Assembly (NCBI GenBank): GCA_026914155.1 | Contig: JAPPGH010000012.1 | Span: 1 to 64,000, forward strand | Length of the DNA stretch: 64,000 nucleotides | Direction of reading: 5' to 3' | Source of the DNA: Candidatus Palauibacter rhopaloidicola | GTDB taxonomy: Bacteria; Gemmatimonadota; Gemmatimonadetes; Palauibacterales; Palauibacteraceae | Shown: piece by piece, positions 56,201 through 63,847 of the stretch | How the letters are laid out: the number at the start of each line of letters is the position of its first letter | How positions within the stretch are numbered: position 1 is the first letter of the stretch | Position numbers and translations under genes: made by a program | The notes under the pieces: model-generated | Told to the model about the DNA's origin: nothing | Databases searched by the model: none | Seen by the model: the letters and a program-made list of their open reading frames with translations, nothing else

Positions 56201-56740
56201 GGTCAGGAGGGGCAGGGCCAGGAAGGCCAGGGCGGTCAACAAGGCCAAGGCGAGCAGGGTGGCCAGCAGGGCGAGGGACAGGGCCAGGGAGGTCGTGGCG
56301 GACAGCCGGGCCAGCCCGGCCAAGCCCCTCGTGGCGGCCAGGGCTTCGCGCCCGGCGGGGGCGGGGGAGGCGGCGGCGGACCGTGGCTGTCGCCCGAAGA
56401 CGTCCGGCAGTTCCAGCGCGAATTCCGCGAGCGGGGACAGGACGCGCGTCGCCTGCGCGATGAACTGCGTCAGGAGGGCGTCGACGTCGGCGACCTCGAC
56501 CGCGCCGTCGCCGGACTCGACCGCCTGCGGACGATGGGGGACTTCGACGATCCCGAGGAACTCGCGGCGCTCCAGGCCGATGTGCTCCGCGGCCTGAAGG
56601 ACTTCGAGTTCGCCCTTCGCCGTGAACTCGGTTCGCAGATCGAACGCTTCTTCCTCTCCGGGTCGGACGACGTCCCCGAGGAATACCGTGAACTCGTGGA
56701 GGCGTACTACCGGGCGCTGTCCGAGGACCCACCGCCCTGA
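53246..56740 (+). CDS. Large DUF4175-type membrane protein with coiled coil and Gln/Gly repeat tail
   Basis: 1164-residue protein. Two N-terminal helices (IQGIAVTLGIGFAVFFIATLGI and LAFRIVLWAAAAGLLAWFVVR) and a third (STAWFAGVASAVLLIALFG, near 157) anchor it. Beta-rich modules (about 190-510) with repeated Ig-like character follow: DEVEVAVRRGESEVWERYF, LEYRFPAYTGLSP and ADDFGLGQVELLYSVNGGEE. The second half (about 540-960) is highly charged, Gln/Glu/Arg-rich coiled coil. A GQEGQ-type low-complexity run spans nucleotides 56180-56370. This resembles DUF4175 proteins encoded at the end of Bat/MoxR operons, perhaps a long periplasm-spanning scaffold. ATG 53246 follows GGGAGTAAGGAGGATG, a strong ribosome site. 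Confidence 0.85.
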   Translation: MTMQRWAKTRNTEHQLLGIVRDVRRRWRVRQLIQGIAVTLGIGFAVFFIATLGIDRLRFDDGAVLAFRIVLWAAAAGLLAWFVVRPLLRRVSDAQVALYLEEHEPSLKAAFLAAIERAKSPGARSGLDARLLEVAARRARRVDRGRRVERDRLRRSTAWFAGVASAVLLIALFGPAFQGTAGSLLLSPWKTADAANPYAIAVEPGDALIARGSDQLVRAFPQGFETDEVEVAVRRGESEVWERYFMTPAAEDAAFEILLFDLDEPTAYTVTSEGVRSPVFTIEVADLPYVDRIDLEYRFPAYTGLSPRTVEDGGDIAVLRGTEVRLRVTPTMATEAARLAFDGEGEGTALEPVDGAFETSFTVTGETFYRIEFMGPGNRFVIGSPDYLVEPLDDQPPGIRIAEPGRDTRLSPIEELYVEVEAEDDFGLGQVELLYSVNGGEESSRVLHGTTRGGTTQLSGGHTFFLEEFGLEPGDVLSYYARATDLRSGGPGGGVESSDIYFVEIRPFDRNYRQAEQGGGGGRGGGGGAGMGGELSEQQRQIVAATFRLERDEDEFDDEEMSENLATLTLLQGRLRQQVEELIAQMQRRGVAGDPSLETVFRELPLAPPAMLEAETRLGERRLREALAPEQRSLQHLQRAEAAFRDVQVQQGGGGGGGTPGSVGSGAEELADLFELELDRLRNQYETVQRGQQQQQDQEVDEALQKLEELARRQQQMNERAAAQQRGAAGGGQGQQQQMIQEAEELARQLQRLGREGDRADVEESARRLQQAADEMRRAQAQGRRGQGQAEASNALDRLREARRLLENRQVAAVEREVEDAARRAERIAERQRELQSDVNEDPTGGDRDRLAGLRERKTELAREVDRLETDLDRLSREARQDQPEAARRLVEAAGEIRESRLRDKLNFSRGALGSQTEDFVRNFEEQITRDAENVRARVQAAQDALSESDPRRLGRQLDETRDLVRGLESLQERLQQDQEGQGQEGQEGQGQEGQGGQQGQGEQGGQQGEGQGQGGRGGQPGQPGQAPRGGQGFAPGGGGGGGGGPWLSPEDVRQFQREFRERGQDARRLRDELRQEGVDVGDLDRAVAGLDRLRTMGDFDDPEELAALQADVLRGLKDFEFALRRELGSQIERFFLSGSDDVPEEYRELVEAYYRALSEDPPP
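56180..56370 (+). repeat. Low-complexity GQEGQ repeat tract in the DUF4175-type gene
   Basis: Imperfect tandem repetition of short units such as GAGGGTCAGGAGG and CAGGGCGGTCAACAAGG, translating to Gly/Gln/Glu runs (EGQGQEGQEGQGQEG and similar), then a Gly-rich GGGGGGGGG stretch. Such tracts vary in length between strains by replication slippage and probably form a flexible linker before the C-terminal domain. Confidence 0.85.
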
Positions 56741-57648
56741 GCGACCCGCGCCTCTACCTGTTCTCCGTCCTGGCGCTCTTCACGGCCGGGCTTCTCGTGG
56801 CGTGGGCGCGCGCCGCCGCCGCGGCCACCAGGGCCGGACGGGAGCGCGACGGCTGGCGGGGCCGCCCCACCGCGTTCGAACTGGCGGTAGGCTTCGGGAC
56901 GAACTTCTTCGATACGCTCGGCATCGGCTCCTTCGCCCCGACGACCTCGCTGTTCAAGCTGAAGAAGGTCGTGCCCGACGAGGAGATCCCGGGCACGATG
57001 ATGATCGGGCACACGCCCCCGGTCGTGATCCAGGCCTTCATCTTCATTGCGATCATCAGCGTAGAACCGACGACGCTCTTCGTCCTCATCGCGGCCGCCG
57101 TGCTCGGGGCGTGGCTCGGCGCGGGGATCGTGGCCCGGCTGCCGCGGTACCGGATCCAGGTCGGGATGGGGGTCGCGCTCCTCATCGCCGCCGCCACCTT
57201 CCTCATGGCGATCTTCGAGATCACCGCGGTGGGCGGGGCGGCGTCCGGCCTGTCCGGCGGGTCGCTCGCCCTGGCGGCGGGCTGCCTCTTCGTCCTCGGG
57301 GCGCTCATGACGATCGGGATCGGGATCTACGCCCCGACGATGATCGTCGTCAGCCTCATGGGACTGAACCCGGCCGTCGCCTTCCCCATCATGATGGGCG
57401 CATCCGCCTTCCTCATGCCGGTCGCGGGCCTGCGTTTCCTGAAGGCGGGACGCTACGGCCTCCGCGCCGCGCTCGGCCTCGCGATCGGAGGAATCCCGGC
57501 CGTCCTGATCGCGGCCTTCATCGTCCGCTCGCTCCCCCTGAACGCCATGCGCTGGCTCGTCGTCGTCGTCGTCCTCTACGCCGCGATCGCGATGCTCCGC
57601 TCCGCCGTCCACGAGCGCCGCTCCCGCGCCGCGAGCAAGGGAGGCTGA
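56737..57648 (+). CDS. TauE/SafE-family permease
   Basis: Membrane protein with about eight helices of the TauE/SafE anion-exporter family, which moves sulfite, sulfonates or related anions. The family's central feature is AFELAVGFGTNFFDTLGIGSFAPTTSLFK with a second related half near ALMTIGIGIYAPTMIVVSLMGLNPAVAFPIMMGA, the two halves of an inverted repeat. The first helix (LYLFSVLALFTAGLLVAW) begins before any ATG/GTG; the only matching in-frame start is CTG at 56737, which overlaps the stop of the previous gene (CTGA), while GTG at 56797 would cut helix 1 off. The neighbouring molybdoenzyme at 12-17 kb is also suspected of sulfur oxyanion chemistry, but no direct link exists. Confidence 0.78.
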   Translation: MSDPRLYLFSVLALFTAGLLVAWARAAAAATRAGRERDGWRGRPTAFELAVGFGTNFFDTLGIGSFAPTTSLFKLKKVVPDEEIPGTMMIGHTPPVVIQAFIFIAIISVEPTTLFVLIAAAVLGAWLGAGIVARLPRYRIQVGMGVALLIAAATFLMAIFEITAVGGAASGLSGGSLALAAGCLFVLGALMTIGIGIYAPTMIVVSLMGLNPAVAFPIMMGASAFLMPVAGLRFLKAGRYGLRAALGLAIGGIPAVLIAAFIVRSLPLNAMRWLVVVVVLYAAIAMLRSAVHERRSRAASKGG

Positions 57649-57652
57649 GCGA

Positions 57653-58660
57653 GTGGAGATGCGCATTCTTTCGCGAAGCGACATCGAGCGGTCCGTGACG
57701 GCGAAGACGGCCGTGGATGCGATGCGGGTCGCGTTCGGGGAGCTGTCCGGCGGCCAGGCCGTGGTCCCCGTCCGGGGGCATCTCGAGAGCCGGCGCGGGA
57801 TCACGCTTCTCATGCCCGCCTTCCTCGGCGGCTCCGGAGGGCTCGGGGCGAAGATCGTCTCGGTCTTCCCCGGCAACGTCTCCACCGGTCAGCCGCCGAT
57901 TCAGGGGGCGATCATCCTGCTCGATGCGGAGACGGGACGCTCCCGCGCCCTCCTCGACGGCACCTCGCTGACGGAGATTCGGACGGCGGCGGGGAGCGGG
58001 CTGGCCACGGAACTGCTCGCCGACCCCGCGGCGGACGTGCTCGCCGTATTCGGAGCCGGCGCCCAGGGGCGGGCGCATATCGAACTCCTGGCCGCATGCC
58101 GGCCGCTGCGCGAGATCCGGATCGTCTCCGTGCCTCTCGACGGCGCGGTGGAACTGGCCATCGCGCTCACCGCGCGAGCCGCGTCGCTGGTGCCGCCCGA
58201 AGGGGGCGATCCCCCCCGGATCCGGGCGGCCGCGACCCCGGCCGAGGCGCTCGACGGCGCGGGCCTCGTCGTGACCGCGACCACGAGCGAGACGCCCGTC
58301 TTCTCCCCCGAATTCCTCGAAGCCGGAGCCCACATCAACGCGATCGGCGCCTTTCAGCCCCACACGCGCGAGATCCCCGAGGAGATCGTCGCCCGCGCCC
58401 GCGTGATCGTGGACCAGCGCGAAGCGATCTGGGAGGAGGCCGGCGACCTCATCATCCCGGTGGAGAAGGGGATCGTCGGGCGCGACGTGATCGATGCCGA
58501 ACTCGGTGAGATCGTCAACGGACGGGCCCCGGGCGGGCGCGGCGACCGCGATTTCACCCTCTTCAAGTCGGTGGGGAGCGCCGCGCAAGACGTCGCGATC
58601 GCGGAAGCGGCTCTGAGCCGGGCGGAGGACCTCGGCCTCGGCTCCGTCGTCCCTTTCTAG
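57653..58660 (+). CDS. Ornithine cyclodeaminase / mu-crystallin family protein
   Basis: 335-residue NAD(P)-binding protein of the ornithine cyclodeaminase/mu-crystallin superfamily. Landmarks are the substrate region [52 protein letters not shown], the dinucleotide motif [23 protein letters not shown] and [17 protein letters not shown]. Members include ornithine cyclodeaminase (to proline), alanine dehydrogenase, ketimine reductase and lysine cyclodeaminase; the specific reaction here cannot be told. GTG 57653 or ATG 57659; both precede the first strand. It is followed by a membrane gene 27 bases on. Confidence 0.87.
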   Translation: MEMRILSRSDIERSVTAKTAVDAMRVAFGELSGGQAVVPVRGHLESRRGITLLMPAFLGGSGGLGAKIVSVFPGNVSTGQPPIQGAIILLDAETGRSRALLDGTSLTEIRTAAGSGLATELLADPAADVLAVFGAGAQGRAHIELLAACRPLREIRIVSVPLDGAVELAIALTARAASLVPPEGGDPPRIRAAATPAEALDGAGLVVTATTSETPVFSPEFLEAGAHINAIGAFQPHTREIPEEIVARARVIVDQREAIWEEAGDLIIPVEKGIVGRDVIDAELGEIVNGRAPGGRGDRDFTLFKSVGSAAQDVAIAEAALSRAEDLGLGSVVPF

Positions 58661-58687
58661 TCGGGCACCGACGCGACCGCGGCCGCG

Positions 58688-59449
58688 ATGGACGGCGTCA
58701 CGCTCCACAGCGCCCTCGTGTGGGCTCTGCTTGCGGTCGCGCCGCTGACCTTCGTCGGTCTCCTTCGCCTGAAGGTCCCCTATGGCCGCCACTATTCCGG
58801 ACGCGGCTGGGGTCCCGGCCTGCCGGATCGGGTCGGGTGGATTCTCATGGAAGTACCCGCCCCCGTGTTCTTCGCCGTCGTCTATTTCGCGGGACCGTCG
58901 GCCGGCGCCGCCGTACCGCTCGTCTTTCTGGGAATATGGCAATGTCACTATCTGAACCGGACATTCATCTATCCCCTGCGCACGCGGACGCGGGGAAAGA
59001 GCATGCCGGCGGTCGTGGCGGCGTCCGGTTTCGCCTTCAATATGGCCAACGCGTATATCAACGCGCGCTGGATCTCCGAACTTGGACAGTACGACGCGCA
59101 GTGGCTGGGCGATCCGAGGTTTCTCGCCGGGGTGTTCGTCTTCGCGGCCGGCTTCGTCTTGAACCTTCACTCCGACAACACTCTGCTGAAACTCCGGAAG
59201 CCGGGAGAGACCGGCTATTCGATTCCGCGCGGCGGGGGGTTCCGCTACGTCTCCTGCCCCAACTACCTGGGCGAAGTCATGGAGTGGGCCGGCTGGGCGC
59301 TTGCGACGTGGTCGCTGGCCGGACTCGCCTTCTTCCTGTTCACGGCGGCGAACCTCGTGCCGCGGGCGCTCGGCCACCACCGCTGGTACCGGGAACGGTT
59401 CGAGGACTATCCCCCGCGGCGGAAGGCGATCATTCCGGGATGGATCTGA
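58688..59449 (+). CDS. 3-oxo-5-alpha-steroid 4-dehydrogenase (SRD5A) family membrane protein
   Basis: 253-residue membrane protein with six to seven helices. It carries the C-terminal hallmark of the SRD5A/DUF1295 group: QCHYLNRTFIYPLRTR, FVLNLHSDNTLLKLRKPGETGYSIPRGGGFRYVSCPNYLGEVMEWAGWAL and HHRWYRERFEDYPPRRKAIIPG. This includes the NADPH-binding and catalytic Glu/Tyr motifs of eukaryotic 5-alpha-reductases. The enzyme reduces a C=C bond of steroids or of related enone lipids using NADPH. Bacterial homologues are common but rarely characterised. The 3' end overlaps the stop of the convergent M23 lipoprotein gene by 20 bases. Confidence 0.88.
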   Translation: MDGVTLHSALVWALLAVAPLTFVGLLRLKVPYGRHYSGRGWGPGLPDRVGWILMEVPAPVFFAVVYFAGPSAGAAVPLVFLGIWQCHYLNRTFIYPLRTRTRGKSMPAVVAASGFAFNMANAYINARWISELGQYDAQWLGDPRFLAGVFVFAAGFVLNLHSDNTLLKLRKPGETGYSIPRGGGFRYVSCPNYLGEVMEWAGWALATWSLAGLAFFLFTAANLVPRALGHHRWYRERFEDYPPRRKAIIPGWI

Positions 59450-60347
59450 TTCCGGGAAGCGCGAGCAGGCTGAGCGGGTCGACGCTCGTGGCGCCGTAGC
59501 GCACGACCCAGTGCAGGTGGGGACCGGTGACCCGGCCGGTGGCCCCGACCCGTCCGATCGGCGTCCCGGCCGTGACCGTGTCGCCCACGGACACGAGCGG
59601 CTCGCTGAGGTGGAAGTAGCCGGTCTGCAGTCCTCCCCCGTGGTTGAGATAGACGACGTTCCCCCCGAGCAGGAAGCCGTCGACGACGGCCACGACGCCG
59701 TCCGCCGCCGCCGTCACGGTCGCGCCGCGGGCGCCCGCCAGGTCGAGTCCCATGTGGCGGCTCGTAATCTGTCCGTTGAACTCGCGGCCGGTGCCGAACC
59801 CGCTGGTCACGCGGGAATCGCGCGGGGGCCGCACGGGGCTCCACATGCGCGGCGCGGCGTGCGCCTCGCGGGCCGCCCGGGCCGCCTTCTCCCGGTCGCT
59901 CCGCAGCCGCGCCTGGTCTTCCTCGTTCAGAGGCGACCCGAAGCGCGGCGCCACGGTGAGCCGCTCGTGCTCGTATTCGCCCGCCCGCACGGGAATGCGG
60001 AGCGAGTCGGTCCGCGAGCGGCCGTCCGCGTAGTCCGCCCGCACCCAGGCGTCGAGCGTGTCCACCGTCGAAATCGGAACCGCAGCCAGACTCTCGAGCA
60101 CCGGGCCGACGCGCCGGAAGTGCAGCGCCTCGCCACCCGCCTCGCCGACCGCGGAGATCAGGCCGGAGCCGGACGGGGCCGCGACGCCGATGACGAAGAG
60201 GTGACCCTGCACGGGAGCGGCCGGCGCCCACGCCACGTCCAGCGGCGGCAGGGCCGCCGGAGCCGAGTCGCACGAAGCGCAGAGCGCAAACGCCAGCGCG
60301 AGCCCCGGGAAGGCGACGCGGCTCACATCCGATCGGAAATGGTGCAA
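59430..60347 (-). CDS. M23-family peptidase lipoprotein (LytM-like)
   Basis: 305-residue envelope protein. A signal with lipobox (LALAFALCASC, probable lipidated Cys near residue 26) precedes an Ig-like N-terminal part and a linker, then a LytM/M23 domain: SGFGTGREFNGQITSRHMGLDLAG gives the first zinc His/Asp, YLNHGGGLQTGYFHLSEP and PHLHW carry the remaining His ligands, so the zinc site is complete. Expected activity is cleavage of peptidoglycan cross-bridges in the periplasm, or regulation of other hydrolases. ATG 60347 is close to the helix start. Confidence 0.88.
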   Translation of the reverse strand: MHHFRSDVSRVAFPGLALAFALCASCDSAPAALPPLDVAWAPAAPVQGHLFVIGVAAPSGSGLISAVGEAGGEALHFRRVGPVLESLAAVPISTVDTLDAWVRADYADGRSRTDSLRIPVRAGEYEHERLTVAPRFGSPLNEEDQARLRSDREKAARAAREAHAAPRMWSPVRPPRDSRVTSGFGTGREFNGQITSRHMGLDLAGARGATVTAAADGVVAVVDGFLLGGNVVYLNHGGGLQTGYFHLSEPLVSVGDTVTAGTPIGRVGATGRVTGPHLHWVVRYGATSVDPLSLLALPGIRSIPE

Positions 60348-60358
60348 GTCCCCTCGCT

Positions 60359-61651
60359 TCAGGGCCGGTCGGGGACGGGGATCCCGTAGCGCTCCAGCGT
60401 CTGCTTCACCGAGGGGCGGCCCAGGCGGACGCGGTCATCGTCGAGCAGGTAGGAGAACAGGTAGCCCGCGCCGAGCATGAGGATTCCGATGAGGAAGCAG
60501 TACATCACCGCCCGGTCGGGGTAGCTGTCCTTGAGGTATCCGACGTAGAGCGGACCGCAGATTCCCGCCGCGGCCCAGGCGGTGAGGATCGCCCCGTACA
60601 CCTTCGACATGTTCCTCGGGCCGTACACCTCGAGGATGAACGACGGCATGGTCGCGAACCCGCCGCCGAAGCAGAGCAGTACGTAGCACACGAGCACGGA
60701 GAAGATCCACGGGTTCGACTCGGTCATGAGGGCCCCGAACACGACCATCTGGCTCGCGAGCAGGATGCGGAACACGGCCACGCGTCCGATCCGGTCGGAG
60801 AGCCACGCCCACAGGATCCGCCCCAACCCGTTGCACACGGAACTCGCCGCGATGAGCGTCGCCCCGTACTCCGCCAGCACCGCCGGCTCGACCGACGGAT
60901 CGGCCAGTCCCCACACCTCCTGGAGGAGTTCGGACTGGAAGCTGATGACCGAGATCCCCGCGGCGATGTTGAAGAAGAAGACGATCCAGATGATGACGAA
61001 CTGGCTGGACTTCAGGTACGGGCCCACCTGCGCGGGCTGCTTCCACGGCGCCATCTGGGCCGCGGGCGGGTCGTCGATGACGAAGCTGCTGGGGATGAGG
61101 ATGCAGGCGAAGACGATCCCGAGCCACAGGAAGACCTGCGGAAGATCCCCTTCCGTCTGCAGCACCAGCAGCGGCGCGAGCCCCTTGCTCAGGAGGAGCG
61201 CCCCGATCCCGAAGCCCATGACGACGATGCCGGTGACGAGCCCCTTCCGGTCCGGGAACCACTTCGCGGCCGTGGTGACGGGCGTCACGTACCCCAGTCC
61301 GATGCCGATCCCCCCGATGAGCCCGTACCCGGCGTAGAAGAGGAGGATGGAGTCGATCCGCAGCGCGAAGCTCGCGATGATGTATCCGCCGGCGAAGAGC
61401 GTGCTTCCGATGAGAGCGAGGCGCCGGGGCCCTACCTTGGGCAGCAGCTGGCCCGCCCAGGCCGCCGCCGTCCCGAGGGAGAAGATCGCGATGCAGAAGG
61501 CCAGCGATCCCTGAGTGAATGTCCAGCCCGCCTGCCGGACGAGTATCGTCTGGAAGAAGCTCCAGGCGTAGACGGTCCCGAAGCAGACCTGCAGGACCGT
61601 GCAGAAGAAGGCGATCGCGACCCGCGGCGCCTTCCACCCTTCGGCGGACAC
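60359..61651 (-). CDS. MFS transporter, oxalate/formate antiporter (OFA) family
   Basis: 430-residue membrane transporter with twelve helices. The OFA-family layout is recognisable: VCFGTVYAWSFFQTILVRQAG in helix 1, IGLGYVTPVTTAAKWFPDRKGLVTGIVVMGFGIGALLLS in the middle of the first half, and CFGGGFATMPSFILEVYGPRNMSKVYGAILTAWAAAGICGP in the second half. Homologues exchange oxalate for formate or carry monocarboxylates; the substrate here is unknown. It lies one base after the sensor gene's stop and likely belongs to the same operon. Confidence 0.86.
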   Translation of the reverse strand: MSAEGWKAPRVAIAFFCTVLQVCFGTVYAWSFFQTILVRQAGWTFTQGSLAFCIAIFSLGTAAAWAGQLLPKVGPRRLALIGSTLFAGGYIIASFALRIDSILLFYAGYGLIGGIGIGLGYVTPVTTAAKWFPDRKGLVTGIVVMGFGIGALLLSKGLAPLLVLQTEGDLPQVFLWLGIVFACILIPSSFVIDDPPAAQMAPWKQPAQVGPYLKSSQFVIIWIVFFFNIAAGISVISFQSELLQEVWGLADPSVEPAVLAEYGATLIAASSVCNGLGRILWAWLSDRIGRVAVFRILLASQMVVFGALMTESNPWIFSVLVCYVLLCFGGGFATMPSFILEVYGPRNMSKVYGAILTAWAAAGICGPLYVGYLKDSYPDRAVMYCFLIGILMLGAGYLFSYLLDDDRVRLGRPSVKQTLERYGIPVPDRP

Positions 61652-61652
61652 G

Positions 61653-62426
61653 TCAGTCCGTTCCCGAACCCGGATTCGACGCGGCGCCCGACGCGGCGCC
61701 CGACGCCTTGCCCTTCACGGCATGCAGCATGAGGCGCGCCATCTCCCCGATCTCGTCATCGCGCGCCAGGACCTTCGCATCGTTCAGCGCGTGCGCATCG
61801 CGGCGCGCCAGCCCCACCACGTAGGAGAGCAGTTCTTCCAGCGGGGTGACCGCGAGCTTCACGAACCAGATCGAGCCCAGGATACCGACAATCAGGATGA
61901 TGCAGATGAGGTAGACCTGGTTGCCCGTGGCGCGCTGGATCTTGAGCCGCACGAGGTCGAGGTCCATCCCCACGTGCACGGTGCCGGCCTGGCCGGCCAG
62001 GATCGGGCTCCCGACCTCGACGAAATCCCCCATCCCCGGCAGGCTGCGCTCGATCGGCTCGGTCGCGTGCGGGTCGCTCTCGCGGATCACCTCGGGGACA
62101 CCCGGCACGAAGGTGTGGGTCAGGATCTCGCCCGTGTCGCTCGTGATGTAGATGTACCGGATGCTCTGGATCTCCACGAACTGGTCGATGAGCGACTGCA
62201 GCGTGGCGAGATTCCGGTTGAGCAGGATGTCGACGCTCGAGTCGGCGATGTTCTTGGCGATGTTCGCGCTGTTGCTCTCGTACTCCTCCGACAGCTGGCT
62301 GGAAATGGTCAGGATGGAGAGCGTGGAGGTGGAGAATACGATGGCCCCGAAGAGCACGAAGATACCGAAGCGCGTCTTGCGGAAGAGCCTCTTGATCCTG
62401 ATCTCGTGCGTTTCCGGCTGGCTCAC
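61653..62426 (-). CDS. Two-TM HAMP-domain sensor without output domain
   Basis: 257-residue protein with a cytoplasmic basic start, helix 1 (IFVLFGAIVFSTSTLSILTI), a periplasmic sensor region (about 45-165, with SSVDILLNRNLATLQSLIDQFVEIQSIRYIYITSDTGEILTHTFVPG, a PAS/Cache-like fold), helix 2 (VYLICIILIVGILGSIWFVKLAVTPLEELL) and a HAMP domain ending ALARDDEIGEMARLMLHAVKG. A histidine kinase, diguanylate cyclase or methyl-accepting domain would normally follow, but the protein ends in a short Ala/Gly/Ser tail. ATG at 62426 overlaps the binding-protein stop (ATGA), so the two are co-translated and probably interact. Confidence 0.82.
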   Translation of the reverse strand: MSQPETHEIRIKRLFRKTRFGIFVLFGAIVFSTSTLSILTISSQLSEEYESNSANIAKNIADSSVDILLNRNLATLQSLIDQFVEIQSIRYIYITSDTGEILTHTFVPGVPEVIRESDPHATEPIERSLPGMGDFVEVGSPILAGQAGTVHVGMDLDLVRLKIQRATGNQVYLICIILIVGILGSIWFVKLAVTPLEELLSYVVGLARRDAHALNDAKVLARDDEIGEMARLMLHAVKGKASGAASGAASNPGSGTD

Positions 62427-63847
62427 GAGGCCTCGTCACCTGTGGCCGTCAGGCCGAACTTGGCTTCCCAGTCCGCGAGCGTGACGAAGCGGCCATCCTC
62501 GACGACCGTGTAGTAGACGCTCTGGAGCCCCTGCCGGCGGTCGGGCGCGAACGACACCATCTCGCCGATCCCGAGGTCGTAGTTCCGCACCGAGAAGACG
62601 GCGTCGTTCAGCTTGCCGCGCTCGGGAGTGCCGTCGATCCGGCGCAGGATTTCCGTGAGCAGCTTCGCGTCCAGGAATCCCTCGAGGCTGGTGAAGCTGT
62701 ACGGGAACGGGTCGTACGGCTCCACCACCAGCTCCTCCGGCACCTGGGGATCGTAGCGGTCCATCTGGTCCCGGTACTCGGGCACGGCCGGGATCGAGGT
62801 GTCTTCGTAGCTGGGCACGACCTGCGAGTTCACGAGCCACGGTGTGTAGTAGGCCGGGTCGTCCCGGCTCGCCCCCTCGAGCAGCGAGAGCAGGTTCTCG
62901 CTCCCGACGAAGGAGAGGTTCGCGATGGGCACGTGCAGGCCCAGGTCCATCGCGTCCCGGGCGAAGGCGGCGCACGCGGCATAGGCCCCCACGCAGATCA
63001 CGGCGTCCGGCGACGCCTCCTGCAGGATCTCGACCTGCGGCCGCATCACGCTGGTGAACTGCGTGCCACGCCTGTAGGTAGCTTCTCCGGCGATCGTCTC
63101 GCCGTGCCGGGCGAGCGCCGCCCTCACCCCGGCCCATCCGCTGCGTCCGTAGGCGTCGGCCTGGTAGAAGACCGCGATTCGGCGTCGCCCGATGCGGATG
63201 AAGTTGTCGACCAGCCCCGCCGTCTCCTGGCCGTAGGAGGCGCGCAGGTTGAAGGCGAACTCCCCGTACGGCGGCTCGCGCTGCGGCTGGGCGCCCGTGA
63301 AGGGGAAGAAGATGTACATCTGCTGGTCCTGGAACTTCTTCAGCAGCGGCAGCACGCGGGTGACGGTGGGAGTTCCGACGTAGCCGAAGAGGAGGAAGAC
63401 CTCGTCCTCCAGCATCAGCTTGAGCGTGTTTTCTACGCACGGATCCGGCTGATAGCCGTCGTCGTAGAGCCTGGGGACGATCCGGCGTCCGTTGACGCCG
63501 CCCTGCTCGTTGACCTGTCCGAAACAGGACATCGCCCCGCGATACAGTTCGGTCCCCAGCCCCCGGGAGGGCCCGGAAAAGGCCGCGGACACGCCGAGGA
63601 CGATCTCGTCGTCCGGCTGCGCGCCCTGCCTTCCGCTCCAGCGCAGGCCGGGAGCGAGCGGTCGCGTGGAGGTGGAGGCGCCGAGCGACGTCGCGAAGGG
63701 CGCCCCGAGCAGACCGGCCAGCCCGGCGCGGATCGCGGAGCGGCGCGTCAGGAGTCCGCCGGGCGCCGGCGGGATCGCCCGGGCCGGGTCGCGGTTCGGA
63801 ACCGGCGGTCCGTTGGGAGGCTGCGTCCCTTTTCGACTTCCGGACAA
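62423..63847 (-). CDS. ABC-type branched-chain amino acid/urea/amide periplasmic binding protein
   Basis: 474-residue substrate-binding protein of the type I periplasmic fold (Peripla_BP_6). A twin-arginine-like leader (LTRRSAIRAGLAGLLGAPFATSLGA) precedes the mature domain DDEIVLGVSAAFSGPSRGLGTELYRGAMSCFGQVNEQGGVNGR, the family signature for LivK/UrtA/AmiC. LFGYVGTPTVTRVLPLLKK and AVFYQADAYGRSGWAGVRAAL mark the second lobe. No ABC ATPase or permease is adjacent; the coupled HAMP protein suggests a sensory receptor, as with AmiC-type proteins. TTG 63847 is preferred because AAGGAGAGGGTA stands directly upstream; ATG starts at 63904 and 63952 lie farther from the leader. About 150 bases to the window end hold no visible gene. 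Confidence 0.85.
   Translation of the reverse strand: MSGSRKGTQPPNGPPVPNRDPARAIPPAPGGLLTRRSAIRAGLAGLLGAPFATSLGASTSTRPLAPGLRWSGRQGAQPDDEIVLGVSAAFSGPSRGLGTELYRGAMSCFGQVNEQGGVNGRRIVPRLYDDGYQPDPCVENTLKLMLEDEVFLLFGYVGTPTVTRVLPLLKKFQDQQMYIFFPFTGAQPQREPPYGEFAFNLRASYGQETAGLVDNFIRIGRRRIAVFYQADAYGRSGWAGVRAALARHGETIAGEATYRRGTQFTSVMRPQVEILQEASPDAVICVGAYAACAAFARDAMDLGLHVPIANLSFVGSENLLSLLEGASRDDPAYYTPWLVNSQVVPSYEDTSIPAVPEYRDQMDRYDPQVPEELVVEPYDPFPYSFTSLEGFLDAKLLTEILRRIDGTPERGKLNDAVFSVRNYDLGIGEMVSFAPDRRQGLQSVYYTVVEDGRFVTLADWEAKFGLTATGDEAS

Noticed and set aside
54074..56323. Minus-strand 749-codon frame over the DUF4175-type gene
   Set aside because: Leu/Arg-rich shadow of a Gln/Glu-rich coding strand; lacks start context and motifs.
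56180..56370. Possible CRISPR or satellite array
   Set aside because: Repeats are short, imperfect and in frame as Gly/Gln/Glu codons with no spacer structure.
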